Shown one piece after another: positions 26,600 to 36,000 of a stretch of DNA of 64,000 nt. Below the pieces are notes generated by a model. That model was given only the letters and a program-made list of their open reading frames with translations. It searched no databases and was not told the DNA's origin. This stretch comes from Citrobacter koseri ATCC BAA-895. Its GTDB lineage: Bacteria > Pseudomonadota > Gammaproteobacteria > Enterobacterales > Enterobacteriaceae. The stretch covers positions 1,860,001 to 1,924,000 of the forward strand of contig NC_009792.1 of assembly GCF_000018045.1 (NCBI RefSeq), written 5' to 3'. Position 1 is the first letter of the stretch. The number at the start of each line of letters is the position of its first letter. Both the position numbers and the translations under genes were made by a program.

Positions 26600-27154
26600 T
26601 TACTCTTCAGCGCCTTCCTGTAACTCATCCCACATTGCGCCGATCGCATCGCGCGTCAACGGCGCCATCGTACGCCAGAATGGCGTCGCGGCATGGGCTT
26701 CCACTTTGCCAAGGAAAGTACCGCACCAGGGAAGCAGGTATTCAATAAACAGCGTTTCCAGCGCTTCGCTCTCATCTTCAGCAGACTGATCCTCCAGCCA
26801 GGAGGCGGCCAGCAGCAGCGTACCGATATGGTCGGCAGGGGTATCCGCCAACGGCATACCGCGAGCGGAAAGAAACGCGCGAACATCGGACTCCTTCGCC
26901 CCTTCCACCCAGGCGCTGCGATAAGGCGACACGGCGCACTCGTCGCCGACAAACAGCGCATTGTAGTCCGCCGCCAGTTGGGTCATGTCGCAACTTTTCT
27001 GCAACCGCGCCAGAAGCTCATCCTGCTCCAGCGGCCAGCTTGCCGACAATTTACCCTCGCGGATCAGCGTAAACAGAGGAACCAGCAGAGGGTCCTGCGG
27101 TTGGCGGTAATACAGCGATCCCAGCACACGACACAGGATAGAAAACTCATTCAT
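26600..27154 (-). CDS. ycdY: YcdY, TorD/DmsD-family chaperone
   Basis: This 184-residue all-helical protein belongs to the redox-enzyme maturation (NarJ/TorD/DmsD) fold family. The typical Y-N-x-L-F-V-G segment is present (LAADYNALFVGDECAVSPY). In E. coli YcdY interacts with and activates the neighbouring zinc phosphatase YcdX and affects swarming. Here it is 23 bp downstream of ycdX, so the pair is probably one transcript. Confidence 0.92.
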   Translation of the reverse strand: MNEFSILCRVLGSLYYRQPQDPLLVPLFTLIREGKLSASWPLEQDELLARLQKSCDMTQLAADYNALFVGDECAVSPYRSAWVEGAKESDVRAFLSARGMPLADTPADHIGTLLLAASWLEDQSAEDESEALETLFIEYLLPWCGTFLGKVEAHAATPFWRTMAPLTRDAIGAMWDELQEGAEE

Positions 27155-27177
27155 TGATATATTCCAGTTATCAGCAA

Positions 27178-27915
27178 TTAAAGTTCAGCAAACTCCGGGA
27201 TCGGCGCCATACCGCGCGATTCCAGAAATCTCAGTAAGCGTCCTGGCGAAACGTTTAAAACGCGTTCTTCCGGGAAATCCACTTCATCCAGGATCTTCCG
27301 GCATTCGGCAAATTCACCGAGTGTAAACGCAGTATGGGAATCTGACCCTAACGCTACCCATCCGCCAGCGTCACGCACGGCTGCGGCCACCGCGCGGCAA
27401 TTATCTTCACTGCCTTTGCGCGAATGCAGGAATGACGAGTTATTGATTTCCAGCGCCACCTGGTATTTAGCCGCCGCCTGTGCAATCGCGGTGATATCGA
27501 CAGGATACTTTGGGTTACCCGGATGGCTGATAATATGCACATTTCCACTGGCCATCGCGGCAATCATCGCCTGGGTATTGGTCTCTTTATCGTGCGGCGC
27601 GAAAACCGGTTCATGGAAACCGGCGATAATCACATCCAGCGAGTTCAGCATCGGGCCCGTGCAGTCAATCTCGCCATCGATATTCTTGATGTTGGCTTCA
27701 ATACCGCGAAGAATGCCCACCCCGTCAACCAGACGCGGCCAGATACGCATGTTGATAAAGTGCCAGTGATGCGGAGCATCGGCCATATCCGGGCCGTGAT
27801 CGGTAATGGCAAAGAGCTTAATACCTTTGCGTTTCGCTTCGGCAATATAATCGTGCAAGGTACTGTATGCGTGGGTGCTGGCGACGGTATGCATATGCAA
27901 GTCAACGGGATACAT
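27178..27915 (-). CDS. ycdX: YcdX, PHP-family zinc phosphatase
   Basis: The 245-residue protein has the polymerase-and-histidinol-phosphatase fold with metal-binding motifs DLHMHTVAS near the N-terminus, ITDHGPDM, IISHPGNP and GSDSHTAF. These provide the ligands for the trinuclear zinc site known in E. coli YcdX. The physiological substrate is unknown; E. coli YcdX is reported to act on phosphorylated substrates and to be needed for swarming. It heads ycdX-ycdY(-ycdZ). Confidence 0.93.
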   Translation of the reverse strand: MYPVDLHMHTVASTHAYSTLHDYIAEAKRKGIKLFAITDHGPDMADAPHHWHFINMRIWPRLVDGVGILRGIEANIKNIDGEIDCTGPMLNSLDVIIAGFHEPVFAPHDKETNTQAMIAAMASGNVHIISHPGNPKYPVDITAIAQAAAKYQVALEINNSSFLHSRKGSEDNCRAVAAAVRDAGGWVALGSDSHTAFTLGEFAECRKILDEVDFPEERVLNVSPGRLLRFLESRGMAPIPEFAEL

Positions 27916-28001
27916 AACTCACTCCTGTAGTCGTTTTCCGACAAGGATAGCAGGTATCGTCGCCATTTATTAGTCGAAACCCGGCGCTAACCGGGTTGTC
28001 A

Positions 28002-28940
28002 TCAGTAGCCGCGAACGCGATCGACCTGACCCGTCACGGATTCGCCGCGTTCCAGATGCGTAATGGTGCGCGAAATATAGTCCACGGCTTCCGCCGGGCG
28101 GGTGACGGCGGCAATGTGCGGCGTCATCGCCACGCGAGGGTGTTGCCAGAGCGGACTCTCTTTTGGCAGCGGCTCGCGGCTGAAAACATCCAGCATCGCC
28201 CCTTTGAGTTTTTCGCTATTCAACGCGGCAAGCAGATCGTCCTCATTAACATGCACGCCACGCGCCAGGTTAAGCAGGTAAGCGCCATCCCGTAACTGAT
28301 TGAGCAAGCCGGAATTAATAATGCCCACCGTCTCCGCCGTATTTGGCAGCAGGTTGATCAGCACCCTTGTTTGATTCAGGAATGCGCCTAACTCCTCAGC
28401 TCCCGCAAAACTCTCTACGCCAGGCCAGGATTTACGGCTACGGCTCCAGCAGCGAAGCGGGAATCCCCATGCCTGGAGCGCTTCAGCGACTTTGGCGCCC
28501 AGCACCCCTGCCCCCATAATACCGACGGTGAACTCATCGCGATCATATTCCGGCAGCGGCTGCCATGTTGACTGGTTTTTCAGCGCCTGATAATCATCGA
28601 AACGGCGGAACCAATGCAGCACCTGGCTCACGGCATACTCCTGCATTTGCAGGCCCATGCCGGTATCTTCCAGGCGGAACAGCGGGATAGAGGCATCCAG
28701 CATTTCCGGGTGCGCTTTGAGCTTACTCAGAATGGAATCCACACCTGCGCCAAGCGCAAATACGGCTTTTAGCTTCCGTCCTTCAAGCATCTCCACCGGC
28801 GGATGCCACACGAGCGCATAATCCGCAGGTTCGTTATCACCGGGTTTCCATTCACGAATATTCGCGCCGGGAATCGCCTTTGCCAAAGCGTTAAGCCACC
28901 AGGCCGTATCGAAGGTCGGGTGATAGAACATTATCTCCAT
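28002..28940 (-). CDS. ghrA: Glyoxylate/hydroxypyruvate reductase A
   Basis: The start at 28940 (MEIMFYHPTFDTAWWL) gives 312 residues. GhrA reduces glyoxylate to glycolate and hydroxypyruvate to glycerate with NADPH. The D-2-hydroxyacid dehydrogenase features are in order: Rossmann GIMGAGVLGAKVAEA, NADPH-type basic residues (CWSRSRKSW), the catalytic arginine in LLNLARGVHVNEDDL, the glutamate region LDVFSREPLP and the histidine in MTPHIAAVTRP. The E. coli neighbours ycdX and serX are conserved. Confidence 0.95.
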   Translation of the reverse strand: MEIMFYHPTFDTAWWLNALAKAIPGANIREWKPGDNEPADYALVWHPPVEMLEGRKLKAVFALGAGVDSILSKLKAHPEMLDASIPLFRLEDTGMGLQMQEYAVSQVLHWFRRFDDYQALKNQSTWQPLPEYDRDEFTVGIMGAGVLGAKVAEALQAWGFPLRCWSRSRKSWPGVESFAGAEELGAFLNQTRVLINLLPNTAETVGIINSGLLNQLRDGAYLLNLARGVHVNEDDLLAALNSEKLKGAMLDVFSREPLPKESPLWQHPRVAMTPHIAAVTRPAEAVDYISRTITHLERGESVTGQVDRVRGY

Positions 28941-29175
28941 GTTGACTCCTGAGTGTTGTTGTGCGGAATTTACTCGCACTTATTATCATCATTTTCATAG
29001 GGATCATCAGCATAACAAATTTAGAGATGCTGGCAAAAAAAGCAGTTTCCGCTTATTTAAACTGCATGTTGATTGAAGTTTGTGTAATTGCACGATTTTT
29101 TAGAAAAGGTGATTGACGCCGGGGGCGTATTTCCCTAAATTAGCGCCCGTTCCAGCAACACTGGAACGACAATAT

Positions 29176-29263
29176 GGTGAGGTGTCCGAGTGGCTGAAGG
29201 AGCACGCCTGGAAAGTGTGTATACGGCAACGTATCGGGGGTTCGAATCCCCCCCTCACCGCCA
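29176..29263 (+). tRNA. serX: tRNA-Ser (anticodon GGA)
   Basis: This 88-nt class II tRNA begins GGTGAGGTGTCCGAGTGGC and ends CTCACCGCCA, with CCA encoded. The acceptor stem GGTGAGG/CCTCACC pairs. The anticodon loop CTGGAAA gives GGA, reading UCC/UCU. A long variable arm (tgtgtatacggcaacgtatc) and TTCGAATCC in the T arm are present. It is next to ghrA, the serX position of E. coli. A Rho-independent terminator follows at once. Confidence 0.97.
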
Positions 29264-29501
29264 TATTCAGAAAAAGAGCTCGTACGAAAGTACGGGCTTT
29301 TTTTTCGCATATTGCACGTACTGTGGGGGGATGAGAACCCACGACCGGGGTTCGACAACTGGCGGCAGCCAGTTGGACAGACCGCGAACGCAGAGAGCGG
29401 GCTGCCCGCAGGGCGAGCGAAGCGAGTCAATCCCCCCCTCACCGCCATATTCAAGAAAGAGCTCGTACGAAAGTACGGGCTTTTTTTTCGCCTATTGCAC
29501 G
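29245..29501. repeat. Duplicated tRNA-Ser 3' end plus terminator
   Basis: A ~74-bp unit made of the tRNA 3' end (AATCCCCCCCTCACCGCCA), the terminator hairpin and TATTGCACG occurs at 29245-29318. It recurs nearly unchanged at 29429-29501, including a second terminator at 29460-29488. The ~110-bp spacer contains two strong palindromes: CAACTGGC/GCCAGTTG at 29356-29375, and GCGGGC/GCCCGC near 29398. The second unit lacks the rest of the tRNA. The arrangement resembles tRNA-associated repeats such as rtT at tyrT. Confidence 0.85.
29277..29305 (+). terminator. Intrinsic terminator after tRNA-Ser
   Basis: The stem AGCTCGTAC/GTACGGGCT with a GAAA tetraloop is followed by eight T. Confidence 0.93.
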
Positions 29502-29695
29502 CGCTATCCGGCCTACAAGAACACCCCAGGACCGGTAAGCGTTAGCACCACCGGGCGCTCACACATCCCCGGATAGCAGCGCAAACGCCTTATCCGGCCT
29601 ACAAGAACATCCCAGGACCGGTAAGCGTTAGCGCCACCGGGCGCTCGCACATCGCCGGATGGCAGCGCAAGCGCCTTATCCGGCCTACAAAAAAC
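29502..29695. repeat. REP/BIME array
   Basis: TATCCGGCCTACAA recurs at 29505, 29591 and 29678, an 86-87 bp period. It alternates with inverted units of the form CCGGTAAGCGTTAGC...CACCGGGCGCTC. The array lies between the tRNA region and the phoH terminator. Confidence 0.9.
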
Positions 29696-29715
29696 AAAGC
29701 CCGGTTTCCCGGGCT
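29686..29715 (-). terminator. Intrinsic terminator of phoH
   Basis: On the minus strand AGCCCGG/CCGGGCT with a 4-nt loop is followed by TTTGTTTTTTG. It lies about 20 bp after the phoH stop. Confidence 0.85.
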
Positions 29716-29733
29716 ATGAGATCTGACGACGCT

Positions 29734-30522
29734 TCAGTTGTAGGCATGAAGGGTTCGTTGGCACAATGCCGAACGCACGCAGTCGTCTTTATGGAAACGG
29801 ACAATACCTATCATCTCATCTTCTTCAAAGCGAGCTAACGCATCACTTAACCCTGATTGAACATGAGCCGGTAAATCGCACTGGGTAATGTCGCCATTTA
29901 CGATAACCGTCACGTTCTCCCCGAGGCGCGTTAAGAACATCTTCATTTGCGCAGCAGTCACATTCTGAGCCTCGTCAAGAATGACGACTGCATTTTCAAA
30001 TGTACGTCCGCGCATATAGGCGAACGGCGCGATTTCCACCTTACCAATCTCAGGCCGCAGGCAGTATTGCATAAAAGACGCGCCCAGGCGTTTCACCAGT
30101 ACGTCATAGACGGGCCGGAAATAAGGCGCGAACTTCTCGGATATATCGCCTGGTAAGAAGCCGAGATCTTCATCGGCCTGCAAAACCGGACGGGTAACAA
30201 TAATCCTGTCTACATCTTTATGTATCAGGGCCTCTGCTGCTTTTGCCGCACTGATCCAGGTTTTTCCACACCCGGCTTCGCCAGTGGCGAAGATCAGTTG
30301 TTTACTCTCGATAGCATTCAGGTAGTGCTCCTGAGCCTCATTTCGCGCTACGATTGGTGTGGCGTCACGGCTATCACGCGCCATGCCTATCGCTTCTACG
30401 CCGCTCATCTGCACAAGCGAGGTGACCGATTCTTCTTCACGTTGTTTGTGGCTACGCGAATCCCGTCTCAGCACACGTTTTGCTTCACGACGAGCTTTGA
30501 TCACTGCTTTTTGTCTTCCCAT
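29734..30522 (-). CDS. phoH: PhoH, phosphate-starvation-inducible ATP-binding protein
   Basis: The ATG at 30522 (MGRQKAVIKARREAKRVL), preceded by AAGGTG, gives 262 residues. The PhoH ATPase core has Walker A GEAGCGKTW and Walker B VVILDEAQN, and resembles the helicase domain of superfamily I. It is PhoB-regulated in E. coli, and a nucleic-acid role is suspected. E. coli PhoH is, as I recall, annotated about 92 residues longer. Here the corresponding upstream frame (30797 to 30501) is open but offset by one base, so I annotate the short form. Confidence 0.88.
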   Translation of the reverse strand: MGRQKAVIKARREAKRVLRRDSRSHKQREEESVTSLVQMSGVEAIGMARDSRDATPIVARNEAQEHYLNAIESKQLIFATGEAGCGKTWISAAKAAEALIHKDVDRIIVTRPVLQADEDLGFLPGDISEKFAPYFRPVYDVLVKRLGASFMQYCLRPEIGKVEIAPFAYMRGRTFENAVVILDEAQNVTAAQMKMFLTRLGENVTVIVNGDITQCDLPAHVQSGLSDALARFEEDEMIGIVRFHKDDCVRSALCQRTLHAYN

Positions 30523-31084
30523 GGATAGCACCTTGAGTTGTTGGTATACATCACACGCGCCGTTGGCGGCACGATTATGCGCACAAACATCTGAGGGTTG
30601 GCTTCCTTGTAAGCCATAGCTTGCTTTTTGAAAAGACGCCCTACACGGCTACGCGCACCGAATACGGCGTCAGTAACAGGGATAAAAAGAGGAAGTGAGA
30701 GGAATTTAGCGGTGACGACAGGGCTACCGGAGGAGAGGCATCCGCATAAGTTATTGCTGTTACTGCGAAAAACGTGTCCAGTACAGGACCTTACCATTCG
30801 CGATCTCCATAGTGAAAAGTGTCATCACTGCCGGGAACTACCGCTATTACGTATTAGTACAACATAATTTATCATTAATGCAACAACATATTTACCATGC
30901 ATTAACTAAAGTTCCCCTTTGCACTGGCAATAGTCTCTTACAGAGATATTACAAAATTATTTCACCTGAACGCTCATAGTAAAAATTAATACTTTCATTC
31001 ATCGACATACAGAGAAACACGCCACAATTCTGAATAAAAAGCCCGCGCATGGCGGGCGATGAAAGTAAACGGGCAGCGGTCAGA
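30523..31084. other. phoH-putP intergenic region
   Basis: These 562 bp lie where E. coli carries efeUOB, which is absent here. The phoH-proximal ~300 bp contain the out-of-frame upstream ORF described under phoH. The middle is AT-rich and presumably holds the phoH promoter, but I could not identify a clear Pho box. The putP terminator is at the far end. Confidence 0.5.
31033..31057 (-). terminator. Intrinsic terminator of putP
   Basis: On the minus strand GCCCGC/GCGGGC with a short loop is followed by TTTTTATT. It lies about 28 bp after the putP stop. Confidence 0.85.
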
Positions 31085-32593
31085 TTACTCTGCCTGTAAA
31101 CGCGACGGCGGTGCGGAGTGGTAATACGCATCCGCTTTTGCAAAACGTTCTTGCATAGCCGACGACGGCGCTTTACCCAGCAGGCTAAAGACCACAATCC
31201 CGATGCTGCCGAAGATGAAGCCAGGGATGATTTCGTACAGATCCAGCCAGCCAAACTGTTTCCAGACAATAACCGTCAGCGCCCCGATAACCATTCCGGC
31301 CAGCGCGCCGTTACGGGTCATACGCGACCACATCACCGAGAACAGCACGACCGGGCCAAACGCCGCGCCGAAGCCCGCCCACGCATAGCTCACCAGACCG
31401 AGCACGCGGTTTTCAGGGTTAGCAGCCAGCGCGATAGACACCAGCGCAACCACCAGCACCATAATGCGCCCTACCCATACCAGCTCTTTCTGGCTCGCGC
31501 CTTTACGCAAGAAGGCTTTGTACAAATCTTCGGTAATCGCGCTGGAGCACACCAGCAGCTGGCAGCTTAACGTCGACATCACCGCCGCGAGAATAGCGGA
31601 CAGCAGAATACCGGCAATCCACGGGTTGAACAGGATTTGCGCCAGTTCAATGAACACGCGCTCCGAGTTCTGGTTCACCGCTCCGGCCAGTGCCGGGTTA
31701 TTGTTAAAGTAAGCAATGCCGAAGAAGCCGACAGCCACCGCCCCCGCCAGACACAGGATCATCCAGCTCATACTGATGCGACGCGCGTGCACGATGCTGT
31801 GGTGAGAATCCGCCGCCATAAAGCGCGCCAGAATATGCGGTTGACCAAAGTAACCCAGCCCCCAGCCCATCAGGGAGATAATGGCGACAAAGTTCAGTCC
31901 CTTGAGCATATCCACATTCTCAATGCTCTTTTGTTTAATCACTTCCAGGGAGTCACCAAAACCGCCGACGCTGATGATCACCATAACAGGCGTCAGAATC
32001 AGGGCGAAAATCATCAGGCTGGCCTGGACGGTGTCTGTCCAGCTCACGGCCAGGAAGCCGCCAATAAAGGTATAGATAATGGTGGCTGCCGCCCCCGCCC
32101 ACAGCGCAGTTTCATAGCTCATGCCAAAGGTGCTTTCAAACAGACGCGCCCCTGCCACAATCCCCGATGCGCAATAAATGGTGAAAAACAGCAGGATAAC
32201 CAGGGCAGAGATAATGCGCAGAACGCGACTTTTATCTTCAAAACGCCCGGTAAAATAATCCGGCAGAGTCAGGGCGTTATCATTAAATTCAGTGTGGACG
32301 CGTAAACGTCCCGCCACCAGTTTCCAGTTAATCCATGCCCCTAACGTCAGACCAATCGCGATCCAGCTTTCAGAAATCCCCGACAGGAAAATCGCCCCCG
32401 GCAGACCCATCAGCAGCCAGCCGCTCATATCAGATGCGCCAGCGGATAATGCCGTCACAAACGGCCCAAGGCTGCGGCCGCCGAGAATATAGTCATCAAA
32501 GTTTTTGGTCGAACGCCATGCAATAAACCCTATCAATATCATGCCAAAGATATAGACACAAAACGTCACCAACATCGGTGTGCTAATAGCCAT
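31085..32593 (-). CDS. putP: PutP, Na+/proline symporter
   Basis: This 502-residue member of the sodium:solute symporter family starts MAISTPMLVTFCVYIFGM at 32593. The frame open to 32719 is noncoding upstream. Thirteen transmembrane helices are expected. The Na+/proline-binding TM2 segment ALSAGASDMSGWLLMGLPG (with the essential Asp) and the family signature GWGLGYFGQPHILARFMA are intact. It imports proline for use as carbon and nitrogen and is divergent from putA across the operator region that PutA represses. Confidence 0.96.
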   Translation of the reverse strand: MAISTPMLVTFCVYIFGMILIGFIAWRSTKNFDDYILGGRSLGPFVTALSAGASDMSGWLLMGLPGAIFLSGISESWIAIGLTLGAWINWKLVAGRLRVHTEFNDNALTLPDYFTGRFEDKSRVLRIISALVILLFFTIYCASGIVAGARLFESTFGMSYETALWAGAAATIIYTFIGGFLAVSWTDTVQASLMIFALILTPVMVIISVGGFGDSLEVIKQKSIENVDMLKGLNFVAIISLMGWGLGYFGQPHILARFMAADSHHSIVHARRISMSWMILCLAGAVAVGFFGIAYFNNNPALAGAVNQNSERVFIELAQILFNPWIAGILLSAILAAVMSTLSCQLLVCSSAITEDLYKAFLRKGASQKELVWVGRIMVLVVALVSIALAANPENRVLGLVSYAWAGFGAAFGPVVLFSVMWSRMTRNGALAGMVIGALTVIVWKQFGWLDLYEIIPGFIFGSIGIVVFSLLGKAPSSAMQERFAKADAYYHSAPPSRLQAE

Positions 32594-33015
32594 CAAAAGT
32601 CTCCAGATTTTATGTGCCGGCAATAATAAGAGCTGCCGTTTTATACCCTGCCGGAACGTGGCAATGGTGTTTATGTTTACCAGGGCGACCGTATCCTGCC
32701 GGAAGCGGTGGTCATTCACAATCGATTTAACACATCATTTACATCAAATTTTATTCGGGTGGGATACTATTTTTCTCCAGGTTGCACTCTCTCACATTTT
32801 TTAAGGTTGCACCTTTCAAAAGTGTTAACTGCCGCAGAGAAAAAGATTTGGTTATTGTTTTTATCCCATCCAGAAGCGTCTCTTCTTTTAACATTTCATT
32901 CATTTTTAAGCTTGCAAGGCTGGTCACATTTAACGAGGTTGCACAAAGTTGCAACATGGTGGATATTTCTCGATAACTATCAGCAGCACATATCAGAACA
33001 ACAGGAGTAGACGGC
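32594..33015. promoter_or_regulatory. putP-putA control region with PutA operator motifs
   Basis: The PutA ribbon-helix-helix recognition hexamer GTTGCA occurs at 32781, 32806, 32938 and 32948, and the last overlaps an inverted copy (TGCAAC at 32950-32955). They form one cluster near the middle of the region and one near putA. This matches the multi-operator arrangement of the E. coli/Salmonella put locus. No small gene is evident. Confidence 0.85.
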
Positions 33016-36000
33016 ATGGGAACCACCACGATGGGGGTTAAGCTGGACGACGCGACGCGCGAACGTATTAAAACAGCAGCAACACGAATTGATCGCACCC
33101 CACACTGGCTGATCAAACAGGCAATATTTAATTATCTGGAAAAACTGGAAAGCGACGAGGCGTTACCGGAGTTGCCCGCCCTGCTGGCTGGCGCCGCCAA
33201 TGAAGGCGATGAGTCAACCGCACAGCAGGAAGAAAACCACCAGCCTTTCCTTGAGTTTGCCGAGCAGATCCTGCCTCAGTCGGTCTCCCGCGCCGCGATT
33301 ACCGCAGCTTACCGTCGCGCCGAAACCGATGCGGTGCCGATGTTAATGGAGCAGGCGCGTCTGCCGCAGCCGGTGGCCGAACAAGCCCACAAGCTGGCCT
33401 ATCAACTGGCGGAGAAACTGCGTAACCAGAAAACGGCCAGCGGCCGCGCCGGGATGGTGCAGGGGCTGTTGCAGGAGTTCTCCCTCTCCTCACAGGAAGG
33501 CGTCGCGCTGATGTGCCTTGCAGAAGCGCTGCTGCGTATCCCGGATAAAGCGACGCGTGACGCGCTCATCCGCGACAAAATCAGCAACGGCAACTGGCAG
33601 TCGCATATTGGCCGCAGCCCGTCGCTGTTTGTTAATGCCGCCACCTGGGGTCTGTTGTTTACCGGCAAGCTGGTTTCTACTCACAACGAAGCCAGTCTCT
33701 CTCGCTCGCTGAACCGGATTATCGGTAAGAGCGGCGAGCCGCTGATCCGCAAAGGTGTGGACATGGCAATGCGCCTGATGGGCGAGCAGTTCGTCACTGG
33801 CGAAACCATCGCCGAAGCGCTGGCGAATGCACGTAAGCTGGAAGACAAGGGCTTTCGCTACTCCTACGATATGTTAGGCGAAGCGGCGCTGACCGCCGCC
33901 GATGCGCAGGCTTATATGGTTTCGTATCAGCAGGCTATTCACGCCATTGGCAAAGCGTCTAACGGACGCGGAATTTATGAAGGGCCGGGGATCTCCATCA
34001 AGCTTTCCGCCCTGCACCCGCGCTACAGCCGCGCGCAGTATGACCGTGTGATGGAGGAGCTGTATCCGCGCCTGAAATCCCTGACGCTGCTGGCGCGTCA
34101 GTATGATATCGGCATCAACATCGACGCCGAAGAAGCCGACCGTCTGGAAATCTCCCTCGACCTGCTGGAAAAACTTTGTTTTGAGCCGGAACTGGCTGGC
34201 TGGAACGGCATCGGTTTCGTGATTCAGGCTTATCAGAAACGCTGCCCGTTTGTGATTGATTATCTGATCGATCTCGCCACGCGCAGCCGTCGCCGCCTGA
34301 TGATCCGCCTGGTGAAAGGCGCGTACTGGGACAGTGAAATCAAACGCGCCCAAATGGACGGACTGGAGGGATACCCGGTTTACACCCGCAAGGTCTATAC
34401 CGACGTTTCTTATCTGGCCTGCGCGAAAAAACTGCTCGCCGTACCGAATCTGATTTACCCGCAGTTTGCGACCCATAACGCCCATACTCTGGCGGCGATT
34501 TATCAACTGGCGGGGCAGAACTACTATCCGGGCCAGTATGAATTCCAGTGTCTGCACGGCATGGGCGAACCGCTGTACGAGCAGGTCACCGGTAAAGTGG
34601 CGGATGGCAAACTCAACCGTCCGTGTCGTATTTATGCCCCGGTCGGCACGCATGAAACGCTGCTGGCGTATCTGGTGCGCCGCCTGCTGGAAAACGGCGC
34701 CAACACCTCCTTCGTTAACCGTATTGCCGACGCCACGCTGCCGCTGGATGAACTGGTCGCCGACCCGGTGGAGGCCGTGGAAAAACTGGCGCAGCAAGAA
34801 GGGCAAACCGGCTTGCCGCATCCGAAAATCCCGCTGCCTCGCGACCTCTACGGACAAGGCCGGGAAAACTCCGGCGGGTTGGATCTGGCTAACGAACACC
34901 GTCTGGCTTCCCTCTCCTCCGCCCTGTTGAACAATGCGCTGCAAAAATGGCAGGCCAAACCGATGCTGGAACAGCCGGTCGCTGACGGAGAGATGACGCC
35001 GGTGATCAACCCGGCAGAGCCGAAAGACATCGTCGGCTACGTGCGCGAAGCCAGCGCTGCGGACGTTGAACAAGCGCTGCAAAACGCGGTTAACAACGCC
35101 CCTATCTGGTTTGCCACGCCACCGCAGGAACGCGCCGCCATCCTGCAACGCGCAGCGGTATTAATGGAAGGCCAAATGCAGCAGCTGATTGGCATTCTGG
35201 TTCGTGAAGCCGGGAAAACCTTCAGTAATGCTATTGCAGAAGTACGCGAAGCGGTGGATTTCCTCCACTACTACGCCGGGCAGGTACGCGATGACTTTGA
35301 TAACGAAACGCATCGTCCTTTAGGCCCGGTCGTCTGTATCAGCCCGTGGAACTTCCCGCTGGCCATCTTCACCGGACAAATTGCCGCTGCGCTGGCGGCG
35401 GGCAACAGCGTCCTGGCGAAACCGGCGGAACAAACGCCGCTGATTGCCGCCCAGGGCATCGCCATCTTACTGGAAGCCGGTGTTCCGCCGGGCGTAGTGC
35501 AGTTGCTGCCCGGCCAGGGTGAAACCGTTGGGGCGCAGTTAACCTCCGACGAGCGCGTACGCGGCGTGATGTTTACCGGCTCGACCGAAGTCGCCAGCTT
35601 ATTGCAGCGTAATATCGCCACCCGTCTGGATGCGCAGGGTCGCCCGATTCCGCTGATTGCGGAAACCGGCGGGATGAACGCCATGATCGTGGACTCCTCC
35701 GCCCTTACCGAACAAGTGGTTGTGGATGTGCTGGCATCTGCGTTTGACAGTGCCGGGCAGCGCTGCTCGGCGCTGCGCATACTGTGCTTGCAGGATGATA
35801 TCGCCGACCACACCCTGAAAATGCTGCGCGGGGCAATGGCGGAATGCCGCATGGGCAATCCGGGCCGTCTGACCACCGACATTGGCCCGGTTATCGATAA
35901 CGAAGCCAAAACCAATATTGAGCGCCATATTCAGGCGATGCGTACGAAAGGTCGTCCGGTATTCCAGGCCGTACGTGAAAACAGCGATGATGCGCGCGAA

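Noticed and set aside
26693..27157. 154-aa plus-strand frame
   Set aside because: Antisense to ycdY, which has clear family features.
29190..29576. 128-aa frame over tRNA-Ser and its repeat
   Set aside because: It translates the tRNA and the duplicated terminator units; no independent coding evidence.
30523..31084. Pho box upstream of phoH
   Set aside because: PhoB control is expected, but I could not find two properly spaced CTGTCAT-like repeats that I would stand behind.
33874..35148. 424-aa minus-strand frame
   Set aside because: Antisense shadow of putA; typical of GC-rich codon usage on the opposite strand.
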